Positions 6,135-13,994 of a stretch of DNA of 18,474 bases are shown piece by piece. The DNA comes from Oscillospiraceae bacterium (lineage in GTDB: Bacteria > Bacillota > Clostridia > Oscillospirales > Ruminococcaceae), in assembly GCA_020024185.1 (NCBI GenBank), contig JAHHUD010000029.1, positions 1 through 18,474 of the forward strand, in the 5' to 3' direction. Under the pieces are notes generated by a model, which saw only the letters and a list, made by a program, of their open reading frames with translations, had not been told where the DNA came from and searched no databases. A program made the position numbers and the translations under genes. How positions within the stretch are numbered: the stretch's first letter is position 1; each line of letters begins with the position of its first letter.

Positions 6135-8123
6135 ATGCAGAGAATAGGTGTTTTTGTCTGTCATTGTGGTAGCAATATCGCAGCGACAGTTGATGTAAAT
6201 AAAGTAAAAGAAATGGCAATGTTTGAACCTGGCGTTGTTCACGCAGAAGAATATCAGTATATGTGTTCAGAAGCAGGCCAGGCAAAAGTTATTGATGCAA
6301 TTCGTGAAAAAAATCTTACAGGAATTGTAATTTGTTCATGTTCTCCACGTATGCACGAAGCTACATTTAGAAAAGCAGCAGAACGTGCAGGATTAAATCC
6401 ATACATGGTTGAAATTGCAAATATTCGTGAGCATTGTTCATGGATACATAAAGATATCAAAGAAGGTACTGAAAAAGCAGTTATCCTTATGAGAGCCGCT
6501 GTGGCAAAAGTTAATCTTAATACACCATTAAAACCAGGTGAAAGCCGTGTTACAAAACGTGCATTAGTTATTGGTGGTGGTATTGCAGGTATTCAAACTG
6601 CGCTTGATATTGCTGAAGCTGGTTACGAGGTTGATATAGTGGAAAAAACACCAAGTATTGGTGGTAAAATGTCTCAGCTTGATAAAACATTCCCAACACT
6701 TGACTGTTCAGCATGTATCCTTACACCAAAAATGGTTGAAGCGGCAGCACATGAAAAAATAACAATATACACATATAGTGAAGTTGATAAAGTTTCTGGA
6801 TTTGTCGGAGATTTTACAGTAGATATACGAAAAAAAGCAAGATTTGTTGACATGGATAAATGTACAGGTTGTGGCGCTTGTATGGAAAAATGTCCGTCTA
6901 AAAAATCTTTAAGTGAATTTAACCAAGGGTTAAGTACAAGACCAGCCATTTATATTCCATTTGCTCAAGCTATTCCAAATGTTCCGGTTATTGATACTCA
7001 GGCTTGTATAAAACTTAAAACAGGTAAATGTGGTTTATGTGAAACAGTATGTCAAGCAAAAGCGATTGACTATACACAAAAAGATGAAATTATCACAGAA
7101 AAATATGGTGCAATTGTAGTTGCAACAGGTTTTGATATTATCAAATTAGACAATTATGATGAATATGCATATAGCCAAAGCAAAGATGTTATTACATCTT
7201 TAGAATTAGAACGTATAATGAATGCAGCAGGGCCAACAAAAGGCCATTTGGAACGTCTTTCCGATGGCAAAGCACCAAAAGAGATGGTATTTATTCAATG
7301 TGTTGGCAGCCGTTGTTCCGATACAAGAGGAAAAAGCTATTGCTCAAAAATTTGTTGTATGTATACTGCAAAACACGCAATGCTTATACGTGATAAATAC
7401 CCAGATGTAAATGTTACAGTATTTTATATTGATGTTCGTACACCGGGGAAAAACTTTGATGAATTTTATCGCAGAGCAGTTGAACAATATGGTGTAAATT
7501 ATGTAAAAGGTCAAGTTGGCAAAGTTATTCCACAGCCAAATGGAAAATTACTAGTAAAAGGTGTTGACCTTTTGGACAATAAACAAATTCTTAAACAAGC
7601 AGATATGGTTGTTCTTGCAACAGCTATTGAGCCAAGTTCAGATGTAAGAAAAATTGCAACAATGCTTACAGCAAGTATTGATACAAATAACTTCCTTACA
7701 GAAGCTCATGCAAAATTAAAACCGGTTGAATCTCCAACAGCAGGTATATTCCTTTCTGGCGTATGCCAAGGACCAAAAGATATTCCTGAAACGGTTGCAC
7801 AAGCAGGGGCAGCAGCTGTAAAAGCAATCGGACTTCTTGCAAAAAACAAATTGCTTACAAATCCATGTACAGCACTTTCCGATACACTTCTTTGCAACGG
7901 TTGTTCAACTTGTGCAAATGTATGTCCATATGGTGCGATTTCTTATGAAAATAAAGAAATTAAGGACCATGGTATTCGTGAAACACGCAGAGTTGCAGTT
8001 GTTAATAATGCTCTTTGTCAAGGTTGTGGCGCATGTACAGTTACATGTCCATCTGGTGCAATGGACTTGCAAGGATTTTCAAATAGACAGATTATTGCGG
8101 AGGTTGATGCTATATGTCAGTAG
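6135..8123 (+). CDS. hdrA: HdrA-like flavoprotein, candidate electron-bifurcating subunit
   Basis: HdrA is the FAD subunit at the branch point of Hdr complexes, where flavin-based electron bifurcation takes place in studied relatives. The 662-residue protein, normal for the family, has an N-terminal Cys-rich region (VCHCGSN at 8-14, YMCSEA, then CSCSPRMHE near 75). A FAD-binding GGGIAG motif at about 146-151 follows, then the HdrA-typical LDCSACILTPKM near 190. Iron-sulfur motifs come next: CTGCGACMEKCP near 243, a CGLCETVC-containing segment near 290-305, and two C-terminal motifs CNGCSTCANVCP (near 587) and CQGCGACTVTCP (near 629). All codons are ordinary, so there is no selenocysteine version. 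Its last ten bases overlap the next gene, the MvhD-like subunit, which in known complexes docks on HdrA and delivers electrons to it. Confidence 0.95.
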   Translation: MQRIGVFVCHCGSNIAATVDVNKVKEMAMFEPGVVHAEEYQYMCSEAGQAKVIDAIREKNLTGIVICSCSPRMHEATFRKAAERAGLNPYMVEIANIREHCSWIHKDIKEGTEKAVILMRAAVAKVNLNTPLKPGESRVTKRALVIGGGIAGIQTALDIAEAGYEVDIVEKTPSIGGKMSQLDKTFPTLDCSACILTPKMVEAAAHEKITIYTYSEVDKVSGFVGDFTVDIRKKARFVDMDKCTGCGACMEKCPSKKSLSEFNQGLSTRPAIYIPFAQAIPNVPVIDTQACIKLKTGKCGLCETVCQAKAIDYTQKDEIITEKYGAIVVATGFDIIKLDNYDEYAYSQSKDVITSLELERIMNAAGPTKGHLERLSDGKAPKEMVFIQCVGSRCSDTRGKSYCSKICCMYTAKHAMLIRDKYPDVNVTVFYIDVRTPGKNFDEFYRRAVEQYGVNYVKGQVGKVIPQPNGKLLVKGVDLLDNKQILKQADMVVLATAIEPSSDVRKIATMLTASIDTNNFLTEAHAKLKPVESPTAGIFLSGVCQGPKDIPETVAQAGAAAVKAIGLLAKNKLLTNPCTALSDTLLCNGCSTCANVCPYGAISYENKEIKDHGIRETRRVAVVNNALCQGCGACTVTCPSGAMDLQGFSNRQIIAEVDAICQ

Positions 8124-8557
8124 AAAACAAAAAAGAATTTAAACCAAAAATCGTAGCATTTTGCTGTAACTGGTGTAGCTATGCTGGCGCAGACCTTGCA
8201 GGAAGCAGTCGTCTTAATTATCCAGCAGATGTAAAAATTATTAGAGTTCCATGCTCATGCCGTGTAAATCCGATGTTTATACTTCGTGCTTTTGAAAAAG
8301 GTGCAGATGGTGTTATTATGTGTGGTTGCCATCCAGGAGACTGTCATTACAGCACAGGTAACTATTACGCAAGAAGAAGAATGACTTTGTTATTTTCTAT
8401 GCTTGATTATATTGGGATAGAAAATGGACGTACTCGTGTTGAATGGGTATCAGCAGCAGAAGGTGTAAAATTCTCCACAACAATGAATGACTTTGTAGAG
8501 AAAATTTACTCACTTGGTGAAAATGTAAAATTGGGGGATTTGAGATGCAAGAATTAG
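8114..8557 (+). CDS. flxD: MvhD/FlxD-type hydrogenase iron-sulfur subunit
   Basis: This 147-residue protein belongs to the MvhD family, a small [2Fe-2S] adaptor that passes electrons from an input module to HdrA. Conserved cysteines are visible in FCCNWCSYAGADLAG (Cys17, Cys18, Cys21), VPCSCRVNP, and MCGCHPGDCHY, a complete family set. No hydrogenase large subunit is nearby. Instead, NAD(P)H-oxidoreductase-type genes follow, as in the bacterial FlxABCD-HdrABC complexes where this subunit is called FlxD. ATG 8114 lies inside the end of hdrA, and the reading frame overlaps the next gene by 13 bases, both signs of translational coupling. Confidence 0.9.
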   Translation: MSVENKKEFKPKIVAFCCNWCSYAGADLAGSSRLNYPADVKIIRVPCSCRVNPMFILRAFEKGADGVIMCGCHPGDCHYSTGNYYARRRMTLLFSMLDYIGIENGRTRVEWVSAAEGVKFSTTMNDFVEKIYSLGENVKLGDLRCKN

Positions 8558-9519
8558 TAAACAGAGCGAAAGAATTACTTGCAGATGGAACTGTAACAAG
8601 AGTTCTTGGTTGGAAATCAGGAGATTTAGCTTACAATCCGGAACCTGCTTATTTTGAAACAGATGACTCATTGCAGAATTTTGTATACAATGGATTTTGT
8701 GGTGCAAACTTGAGCAAATATATGATAACAGCTTCAAAATTAGAAGGTAAAACACTGGTTTTCTTAAAGCCATGTGATACATATAGCTTTAACCAACTTA
8801 TAAAAGAACATCGTATAGATAGAGACAAAGCTTACATTATTGGTGTTGGTTGTAAAGGTAAACTTGATATAGAAAAAATCAAAAAAATGGGTATCAAAGG
8901 TATAGAAAGTATATCTGGTATTGATATGGAAGATGATACTGATATTTTGAAAATTCAAACAATTTATGGTGAAAAAAGCTGTAATTACTCCGATGTAATG
9001 CTTGAAAGATGCCATATGTGTAAAGGAAAAGAACATAAAATTTATGACGAAATAATTGGCGAATCCAAAGATACACATGACGGGGACCGTTTTGCAGAAA
9101 TTGAAAAAATTGAAGCAATGACACCAGCTGAAAAATTTGTATTTTTTCAAAAAGAACTTTCAAAATGTATCCGCTGTAATGCTTGCAGAAATGTTTGCCC
9201 AGCATGCAGTTGTTTAAAATGTGTATTTGATAATAATAAATTTGATAGCCAGCAGAAAGCAAATGTAGATTCATTTGAAGAAAAAATGTTCCATATTATT
9301 CGTGCATTTCACGTTGCAGGCAGATGTACAGACTGTGGAGAATGTAGCCGTGTCTGTCCACAGGGTATACCACTTCATTTATTTAACAGAAAATTTATTA
9401 AAGATATAAATGAACTTTACGGAGAATTCCAAGCAGGTGAAGATGCACAAACAAATGGACCACTTACAAGCTTTACATTTGATGATGCTGAGCCAAGTAT
9501 TGTATCAGAAAGGGGATAA
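8545..9519 (+). CDS. FrhB-like/4Fe-4S dicluster protein of FlxB/FlxC type
   Basis: The protein has 324 residues. The N-terminal two thirds resemble the FrhB/FdhB family (coenzyme F420 hydrogenase or dehydrogenase beta subunit), with FLKPCDTYSFNQLI near 75 and IGVGCKGKLD near 99, plus a Cys pair RCHMCKGKEH. The C-terminal third carries two [4Fe-4S] motifs, CIRCNACRNVCP near 208 and CTDCGECSRVCP near 260, with further cysteines in ACSCLKC between them. By domain content and position, between the FlxD-type subunit and the AsrA-like protein, it matches one of the two electron-wiring subunits (FlxB or FlxC) of Flx-Hdr complexes; I cannot say which. The start ATG 8545 sits behind a TTGGGGGA ribosome site inside the preceding gene. 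It probably moves electrons between the NAD(P)H dehydrogenase module and HdrA. Confidence 0.8.
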   Translation: MQELVNRAKELLADGTVTRVLGWKSGDLAYNPEPAYFETDDSLQNFVYNGFCGANLSKYMITASKLEGKTLVFLKPCDTYSFNQLIKEHRIDRDKAYIIGVGCKGKLDIEKIKKMGIKGIESISGIDMEDDTDILKIQTIYGEKSCNYSDVMLERCHMCKGKEHKIYDEIIGESKDTHDGDRFAEIEKIEAMTPAEKFVFFQKELSKCIRCNACRNVCPACSCLKCVFDNNKFDSQQKANVDSFEEKMFHIIRAFHVAGRCTDCGECSRVCPQGIPLHLFNRKFIKDINELYGEFQAGEDAQTNGPLTSFTFDDAEPSIVSERG

Positions 9520-9522
9520 TGT

Positions 9523-10563
9523 ATGTATAAGATTAATAGAGAAAATCTTTCCGCATTATTCCAGTTAATTGCGGAAAAACAAGAACTATATTTACCTGTA
9601 AATGTTGCAAATCAAGTTAATTTTGCACCATGGACAGAAGATAGTAATGTTGATTTAGATATATTAAAAACTGTAAAATCACCAAAGGACGTTTTTTTTC
9701 CACAGAGTGAAAATCTATATACAGTAAAAAAAGAAAACAAAAAATATGTAATCAAACAGGAAGAATTAAAAAGCCAAGAATTTGTTGTTTTTGGGATGAA
9801 AGCTTGTGATGTTCAAGCTGTAAGAGTTTTGGATAATGTTTTTCTTTCACAACCGGTAGACACATTCTACCAAGCGAGACGCAATCATGGCACAATTGTT
9901 GCTATGGCTTGCAATGAACCTGAAGAATCATGTTTCTGTAAAGTTTTTGGTATTGATTGTGCAAATCCATTAGCTGATGTTTCAGTTTGGATGGTAGAAA
10001 ATGAATTATTCTGGAAGGCAACTTCAGAAAAAGGGGAAAAACTTACAGAACAAGTAAAATCACTTTTTACTAAAGTAGATGAAACAGAGCAAAATAAAAT
10101 AGAAACAGTAAAAGAAAATATACACAACATTGTAGAAAAACTCCCATATATGAATTTATCTTTGGAAGGTTGGGACGGAAATTCTACATCAGATAAATTT
10201 GATTCTGAATTATGGGAAGAATTATATAAACCATGCCTTGCATGTGGTACATGTACTTTTGTATGTCCAACTTGCCAGTGTTATGATATAAAAGACTATA
10301 ACACAGGAAAAGGCATACAGCGCTATCGTTGTTGGGATTCATGTATGTACTCTGATTTTACAATGATGGCACATGGTAATAACCGTACAAGTCAAATGCA
10401 AAGATTTCGCCAAAGATTTATGCATAAACTTGTTTATTACCCAGCTAATAACAACGGAATGTATTCATGCGTAGGTTGTGGGCGTTGTGTTGATAAATGT
10501 CCGGTATCATTAAATATCGTAAAAGTAATAAAATCATTTCACAATAAGGAGGACAATAAATAA
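9523..10563 (+). CDS. AsrA/HydB-like 4Fe-4S dicluster protein of FlxB/FlxC type
   Basis: This 346-residue protein resembles the AsrA subunit of anaerobic sulfite reductase and the beta subunit of sulfhydrogenase, which accept electrons from a partner FAD/NAD(P)H reductase. Visible signatures are FGMKACDVQAVRVLD near 90, NEPEESCFCKVFG, CLACGTCTFVCPTCQC near 238-253 and CVGCGRCVDKCP near 317-328; the last two are [4Fe-4S] ligand sets. The partner reductase is encoded directly downstream, its ATG sharing one base with this stop (TAATG). No sulfite reductase siroheme subunit (AsrC) is present, which argues against sulfite reduction. ATG 9523 is placed behind AAAGGGG at 9509-9514. Together with the preceding gene it fills the FlxB/FlxC slots. 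Confidence 0.82.
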   Translation: MYKINRENLSALFQLIAEKQELYLPVNVANQVNFAPWTEDSNVDLDILKTVKSPKDVFFPQSENLYTVKKENKKYVIKQEELKSQEFVVFGMKACDVQAVRVLDNVFLSQPVDTFYQARRNHGTIVAMACNEPEESCFCKVFGIDCANPLADVSVWMVENELFWKATSEKGEKLTEQVKSLFTKVDETEQNKIETVKENIHNIVEKLPYMNLSLEGWDGNSTSDKFDSELWEELYKPCLACGTCTFVCPTCQCYDIKDYNTGKGIQRYRCWDSCMYSDFTMMAHGNNRTSQMQRFRQRFMHKLVYYPANNNGMYSCVGCGRCVDKCPVSLNIVKVIKSFHNKEDNK

Positions 10564-11417
10564 TGTGTGAATGTTCATGTCATAAAGATTATACATTAGA
10601 TGTATTAGTTCCTCAGGTAGGTGTAATAACAGATATTCGCCAAGAAACTCCTGATGTAAAAACATTTCGTGTAGTTGCACCAGAAGGCGGAAAGGTATTT
10701 GAACATATGCCAGGTCAATGCGCAATGGTTTCAATTCCTGGTGTTGGTGAAGGTATGTTTTCAATAACATCTTCTCCTACAAATAAAGAATATCAAGAAT
10801 TTAGCATAAAAAAATGTGGCACTTTAACAGACCAACTCCATAGCCTTGAAGTTGGTGATGAAATTACTGTTAGAGGTCCATATGGTAACTTTTTCCCAGT
10901 AGAAACAGAACTTAAAGGTAAAAATCTCTTGTTTATTGCCGGTGGTATAGGTCTTGCACCATTGCGTTCTGTTATCAACTATGTAATAGACAACAGAGCA
11001 AATTATGGAACAGTTGATATTGTATATGGTTCTCGTTCTGCTGATGATTTGGTACAGCTTAAAGAAATTCAAGAAGTATGGATGAAAACAGAAGGGATAA
11101 ATGTTTATCTTACAATAGACCGTGAACAAGAAGGCTGGAATGGTCATGTTGGTTTTGTTCCTACTTATGTGAAGGAACTTGCTTTTGATAATGATAAAAC
11201 TTGTCTTGTATGTGGCCCACCAATTATGATTAAATTTGTACTTGAAGGTCTTAAAGAACTTGGATTTTCTGATGAACAAGTTTATACAACACTTGAGCTT
11301 CGTATGAAATGTGGTGTTGGTAAATGTGGACGATGCAACATTGGCTCAAAATATGTATGCAAAGATGGTCCAGTATTCAGATTTGATGAAATTGAAGAAT
11401 TGCCAAACGAATATTAG
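10563..11417 (+). CDS. flxA: FAD/NAD(P)H oxidoreductase with C-terminal [2Fe-2S], FlxA/AsrB type
   Basis: This is the electron-input flavoprotein: it oxidises NADH or NADPH with FAD and hands electrons to the iron-sulfur subunits. The 284-residue protein has a ferredoxin-NADP reductase fold. The FAD-binding barrel holds GMFSITSSPT near 64; the NAD(P) domain holds LFIAGGIGLAPLRSV near 122 and LVCGPPIMI near 216. A C-terminal [2Fe-2S] segment, KCGVGKCGRCNIG plus YVCKDGPVF, is typical of the AsrB/HydG/PyrK group. The extreme N-terminus has an unusual CECSCHK that is not part of the fold. AAGGAGG at 10546-10552 precedes the ATG. I infer the FlxA role because hdrABC, flxD and two wiring subunits lie immediately upstream. 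AsrB of sulfite reductase is the main alternative, disfavoured because asrC is missing. Confidence 0.87.
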   Translation: MCECSCHKDYTLDVLVPQVGVITDIRQETPDVKTFRVVAPEGGKVFEHMPGQCAMVSIPGVGEGMFSITSSPTNKEYQEFSIKKCGTLTDQLHSLEVGDEITVRGPYGNFFPVETELKGKNLLFIAGGIGLAPLRSVINYVIDNRANYGTVDIVYGSRSADDLVQLKEIQEVWMKTEGINVYLTIDREQEGWNGHVGFVPTYVKELAFDNDKTCLVCGPPIMIKFVLEGLKELGFSDEQVYTTLELRMKCGVGKCGRCNIGSKYVCKDGPVFRFDEIEELPNEY

Positions 11418-11442
11418 ATATTTAGAAAGGAAATAAAGTTAC

Positions 11443-12117
11443 ATGGAAAAAATGGTAAATGTTTACTTTTTTGGTAAAAAATATAGTGTTCCGGCAGAAT
11501 TAACTATAATGACAGCTATGGAATATGCAGGATATACTCTCAAAAGAGGTTGTGGATGTCGTCATGGATTTTGTGGTGCATGTGCAACAATTTACAGAAT
11601 AAAAGGTGAAAATGAATTAAAAACATGCCTTGCTTGTCAAACACAGGTTCAAGAAGGTATGTATATAGCAAGTATTCCATTCTTCCCAACAGATAAAAGA
11701 ACTTATGAAATTGAAGAAATTAAACCAAATCAACAAATTATGATGGAACTTTATCCAGAAATTTATAGTTGTATAGGATGTAATGCTTGTACAAAAGCAT
11801 GCACACAGGACCTTAATGTTATGCAATATATTGCATACGCACAGAGAGGAGATTTTGAAAAATGCGCAGAAGAATCCTTTGACTGTGTTGGTTGTGGTTG
11901 TTGTACTGTTCGATGTCCAGCAGGTATTTCTCACCCAATGGTTGGTGTTTTGGCAAGAAGATTGACAGGTAAATATATTGCACCTGAATCAGAACATCTT
12001 AAAAACCGTGTAGATGAAATTAATCATGGACAATATGATAATCTTATTGAACAGATTATGCAAAAGCCAATAACAGAAATGCAAGAACTTTATAATACAA
12101 GAGATATTGAAAAATAA
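11443..12117 (+). CDS. Fumarate-reductase-like iron-sulfur subunit
   Basis: This 224-residue protein has the layout of succinate dehydrogenase/fumarate reductase iron-sulfur subunits. An N-terminal plant-type [2Fe-2S] domain holds CGCRHGFCGAC near 30-40 and TCLACQ near 58. A C-terminal helical domain has CIGCNACTKAC near 110-120 and CVGCGCCTVRCP near 146-157. It would carry electrons to the flavoprotein encoded 12 bases downstream. The spacing of the first set (C-x-C-x4-C-x2-C) and the two full four-Cys sets suggest one [2Fe-2S] and two [4Fe-4S] clusters, not the 2Fe/3Fe/4Fe series of respiratory FrdB. Membrane anchors (FrdC/FrdD) are absent, so the enzyme is probably soluble. In methanogen thiol:fumarate reductase, TfrB fuses an FrdB-like domain to an HdrB-like domain; here the two are separate genes at opposite ends of one operon. 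Confidence 0.85.
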   Translation: MEKMVNVYFFGKKYSVPAELTIMTAMEYAGYTLKRGCGCRHGFCGACATIYRIKGENELKTCLACQTQVQEGMYIASIPFFPTDKRTYEIEEIKPNQQIMMELYPEIYSCIGCNACTKACTQDLNVMQYIAYAQRGDFEKCAEESFDCVGCGCCTVRCPAGISHPMVGVLARRLTGKYIAPESEHLKNRVDEINHGQYDNLIEQIMQKPITEMQELYNTRDIEK

Positions 12118-12129
12118 GGAGGGATTATC

Positions 12130-13731
12130 ATGTTTACACCAGAAATGCTTGAATCAATAAAAAAAGTAGAAGCAACTCGTGCACAACGTATGGAAAATGA
12201 ACCAAGACGTATGACAGCAGAAGAAAAAGATAGCCTTCTGAAAGCTTTTCACCCAGATTACAGACAAGATGGATTTGCAGAAATTAAAATAGGGCCAAAT
12301 AAAGGTCAAAAAGCTCCAACAGAACTCAGTAATTTGTTACATTCAAACAGCCGTATTTTAAATGAAAACATAGACCTTAATAAAATAGATTATGATGTTG
12401 ACGTTCTTGTAATTGGCGGTGGTGGTGCTGGTGCTTCTGCAGCAATTGAAGCACATGAAGCGGGCGCAAATGTTATGATTGTTACAAAACTTCGTATAGG
12501 TGATGCTAATACAATGATGGCTGAAGGTGGTATCCAGGCAGCTGATAAAGAAAATGATTCACCAGTACAACATTACCTTGATGCTTTTGGTGGCGGACAC
12601 TTTGCAGCAAGACCAGAATTATTAAAAAGACTTGTTATGGAAGCTCCTGATGCAATTCAGTGGCTTAACAAGCTTGGAGTAATGTTTGATAAAGATGAAG
12701 ACGGCAGAATGATTACAACACATGGTGGTGGTACTTCAAGAAAAAGAATGCACGCATGTAAAGACTATTCTGGTGCAGAAATCATGCGTACACTTCGTGA
12801 TGAAGTGATAAATCGTCATATTCCGGTTGTAGAATTTACATCTGCTGTTGAACTTTTGAAAGATGAAAAAGGTCAGGTTGCTGGTGCAGTTCTTCTTAAT
12901 ATGGAAACAGATGACTATATGGTTGCAAGAGCAAAAACAGTTATTATTGCAACAGGTGGTGCAGGACGTCTTCACTATCAGAACTTCCCAACATCAAACC
13001 ACTATGGTGCAACAGCTGACGGTCTTGTTTTAGGTTATCGTGCAGGTGCTCCATTGCTTTATCAAGATACAATTCAGTATCACCCAACAGGTGTTGCATA
13101 TCCATCACAAATTTTTGGTGCATTGGTAACAGAAAAAGTTCGCTCTTTAGGAGCAATGCTTGTTAACGTTGAAGGTGAAGCATTTATGCATCCACTAGAA
13201 ACTCGTGACGTATCTGCTGCATCTATTATTAGAGAATGCTCTGATAGAAATAAAGGAGTTACAACTCCAATTGGCAGCGGTGTATGGCTTGATACTCCAA
13301 TGATTGAAATGATTGGTGGGGAGGGCACAATTGAAAAACGCATACCAGCAATGCTTCGTATGTATATGAACTATGGTATTGATATGAGAAAACAACCAAT
13401 TCTTGTTTATCCAACACTTCACTATCAAAACGGTGGCTTGGAAATCAACGGTGAAGGATTTACAAAAGCAATTGACAACTTGTTAGTAGCAGGCGAAGCA
13501 GTTGGTGGTATCCATGGCAGAAATCGTCTTATGGGTAACTCATTGTTAGATATCATTGTATTTGGCAGAAATGCAGGTAAAGCTGCTGCTGCAAAATCAA
13601 AAGATGTAGAACTTGGCACATTGAGCCTTAAACATGTTCAAGAGTATGCACAAGAACTTGAAAAAGCAAATATTCATACAGGTTGTGTATCTCCACAACT
13701 TCTTCCAGAATATGCTCGTCATGAAAGATAA
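12130..13731 (+). CDS. Fumarate-reductase-like FAD flavoprotein (FrdA/TfrA family), last gene of operon
   Basis: The family reduces fumarate or a similar C=C acceptor, or oxidises succinate. The 533-residue protein has an unusual N-terminal extension of about 90 residues, the FAD motif GGGGAG at 96-101, NTMMAEGGIQ at 127-136, HPTG at 318-321, Arg359 in ETRDV (the proton-donor Arg position), HYQNGG at 431-436 and NRLMGNSLLD at 465-474. The catalytic set looks complete. At the site where FrdA/SdhA carry the FAD-linking His (HTVAAEGG), this protein has Asn127, so FAD should bind noncovalently. It lacks the long C-terminal helical domain of SdhA. AAGGAGGG at 12117-12124 gives a strong ribosome site. 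Its place behind the Flx-Hdr genes suggests it is the terminal acceptor subunit. The true substrate (fumarate, acrylate, urocanate or another enoate) cannot be read from sequence. Confidence 0.87.
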   Translation: MFTPEMLESIKKVEATRAQRMENEPRRMTAEEKDSLLKAFHPDYRQDGFAEIKIGPNKGQKAPTELSNLLHSNSRILNENIDLNKIDYDVDVLVIGGGGAGASAAIEAHEAGANVMIVTKLRIGDANTMMAEGGIQAADKENDSPVQHYLDAFGGGHFAARPELLKRLVMEAPDAIQWLNKLGVMFDKDEDGRMITTHGGGTSRKRMHACKDYSGAEIMRTLRDEVINRHIPVVEFTSAVELLKDEKGQVAGAVLLNMETDDYMVARAKTVIIATGGAGRLHYQNFPTSNHYGATADGLVLGYRAGAPLLYQDTIQYHPTGVAYPSQIFGALVTEKVRSLGAMLVNVEGEAFMHPLETRDVSAASIIRECSDRNKGVTTPIGSGVWLDTPMIEMIGGEGTIEKRIPAMLRMYMNYGIDMRKQPILVYPTLHYQNGGLEINGEGFTKAIDNLLVAGEAVGGIHGRNRLMGNSLLDIIVFGRNAGKAAAAKSKDVELGTLSLKHVQEYAQELEKANIHTGCVSPQLLPEYARHER

Positions 13732-13754
13732 TACCTTTTCTTAAATATAAAAAT

Positions 13755-13799
13755 AAAAATACTTGCTGTATCCAAAAGATATAGCAAGTATTTTTATTT
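13755..13799 (+). terminator. Rho-independent terminator of the hdr-flx-frd operon
   Basis: A 17-bp stem with one G-U pair, AAAAATACTTGCTGTAT against ATATAGCAAGTATTTTT, closes a 7-base loop (CCAAAAG) and continues into T-rich sequence. It starts 23 bases after the flavoprotein stop. Confidence 0.9.
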
Positions 13800-13945
13800 G
13801 CCTTAAAATTATAAAATATAGTGAGTATAACAAGAAAATATTTATAGAATTTTAATTTATTATGTAGGATAAATTTATGGTAACATTTTACATTATCATA
13901 ATAATATAAAATATATTGTATTAATTTATATTAAAAGTTTTAGTG

Positions 13946-13983
13946 AATCAAAAAGTGCATTTTATAACACACTCTTTTTGATT
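13946..13983 (-). terminator. Hairpin terminator after DUF1275 gene
   Basis: AATCAAAAAG (13946-13955) pairs with CTTTTTGATT (13974-13983) around an 18-base centre. It lies 12-49 bases beyond the stop of the minus-strand gene at 13995, so it most likely ends that transcript; the T-run falls inside the stem. Between it and the operon terminator (13800-13945) I see only AT-rich DNA. Confidence 0.6.
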
Positions 13984-13994
13984 ATAATTTTTTA

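Noticed and set aside
6135..8123. Selenocysteine-containing HdrA
   Set aside because: There is no in-frame TGA and all ligand positions are ordinary Cys codons.
8764..9274. Long minus-strand reading frames within the flx genes
   Set aside because: Their Phe/Tyr/Ile-rich composition is the shadow of AT-rich coding sequence; the plus-strand iron-sulfur proteins explain the region.
9523..11417. AsrA/AsrB-like pair as an anaerobic sulfite reductase
   Set aside because: No siroheme-containing AsrC gene follows; the neighbours are hdr, flxD and frd-like genes, so Flx-type electron input is the better reading.
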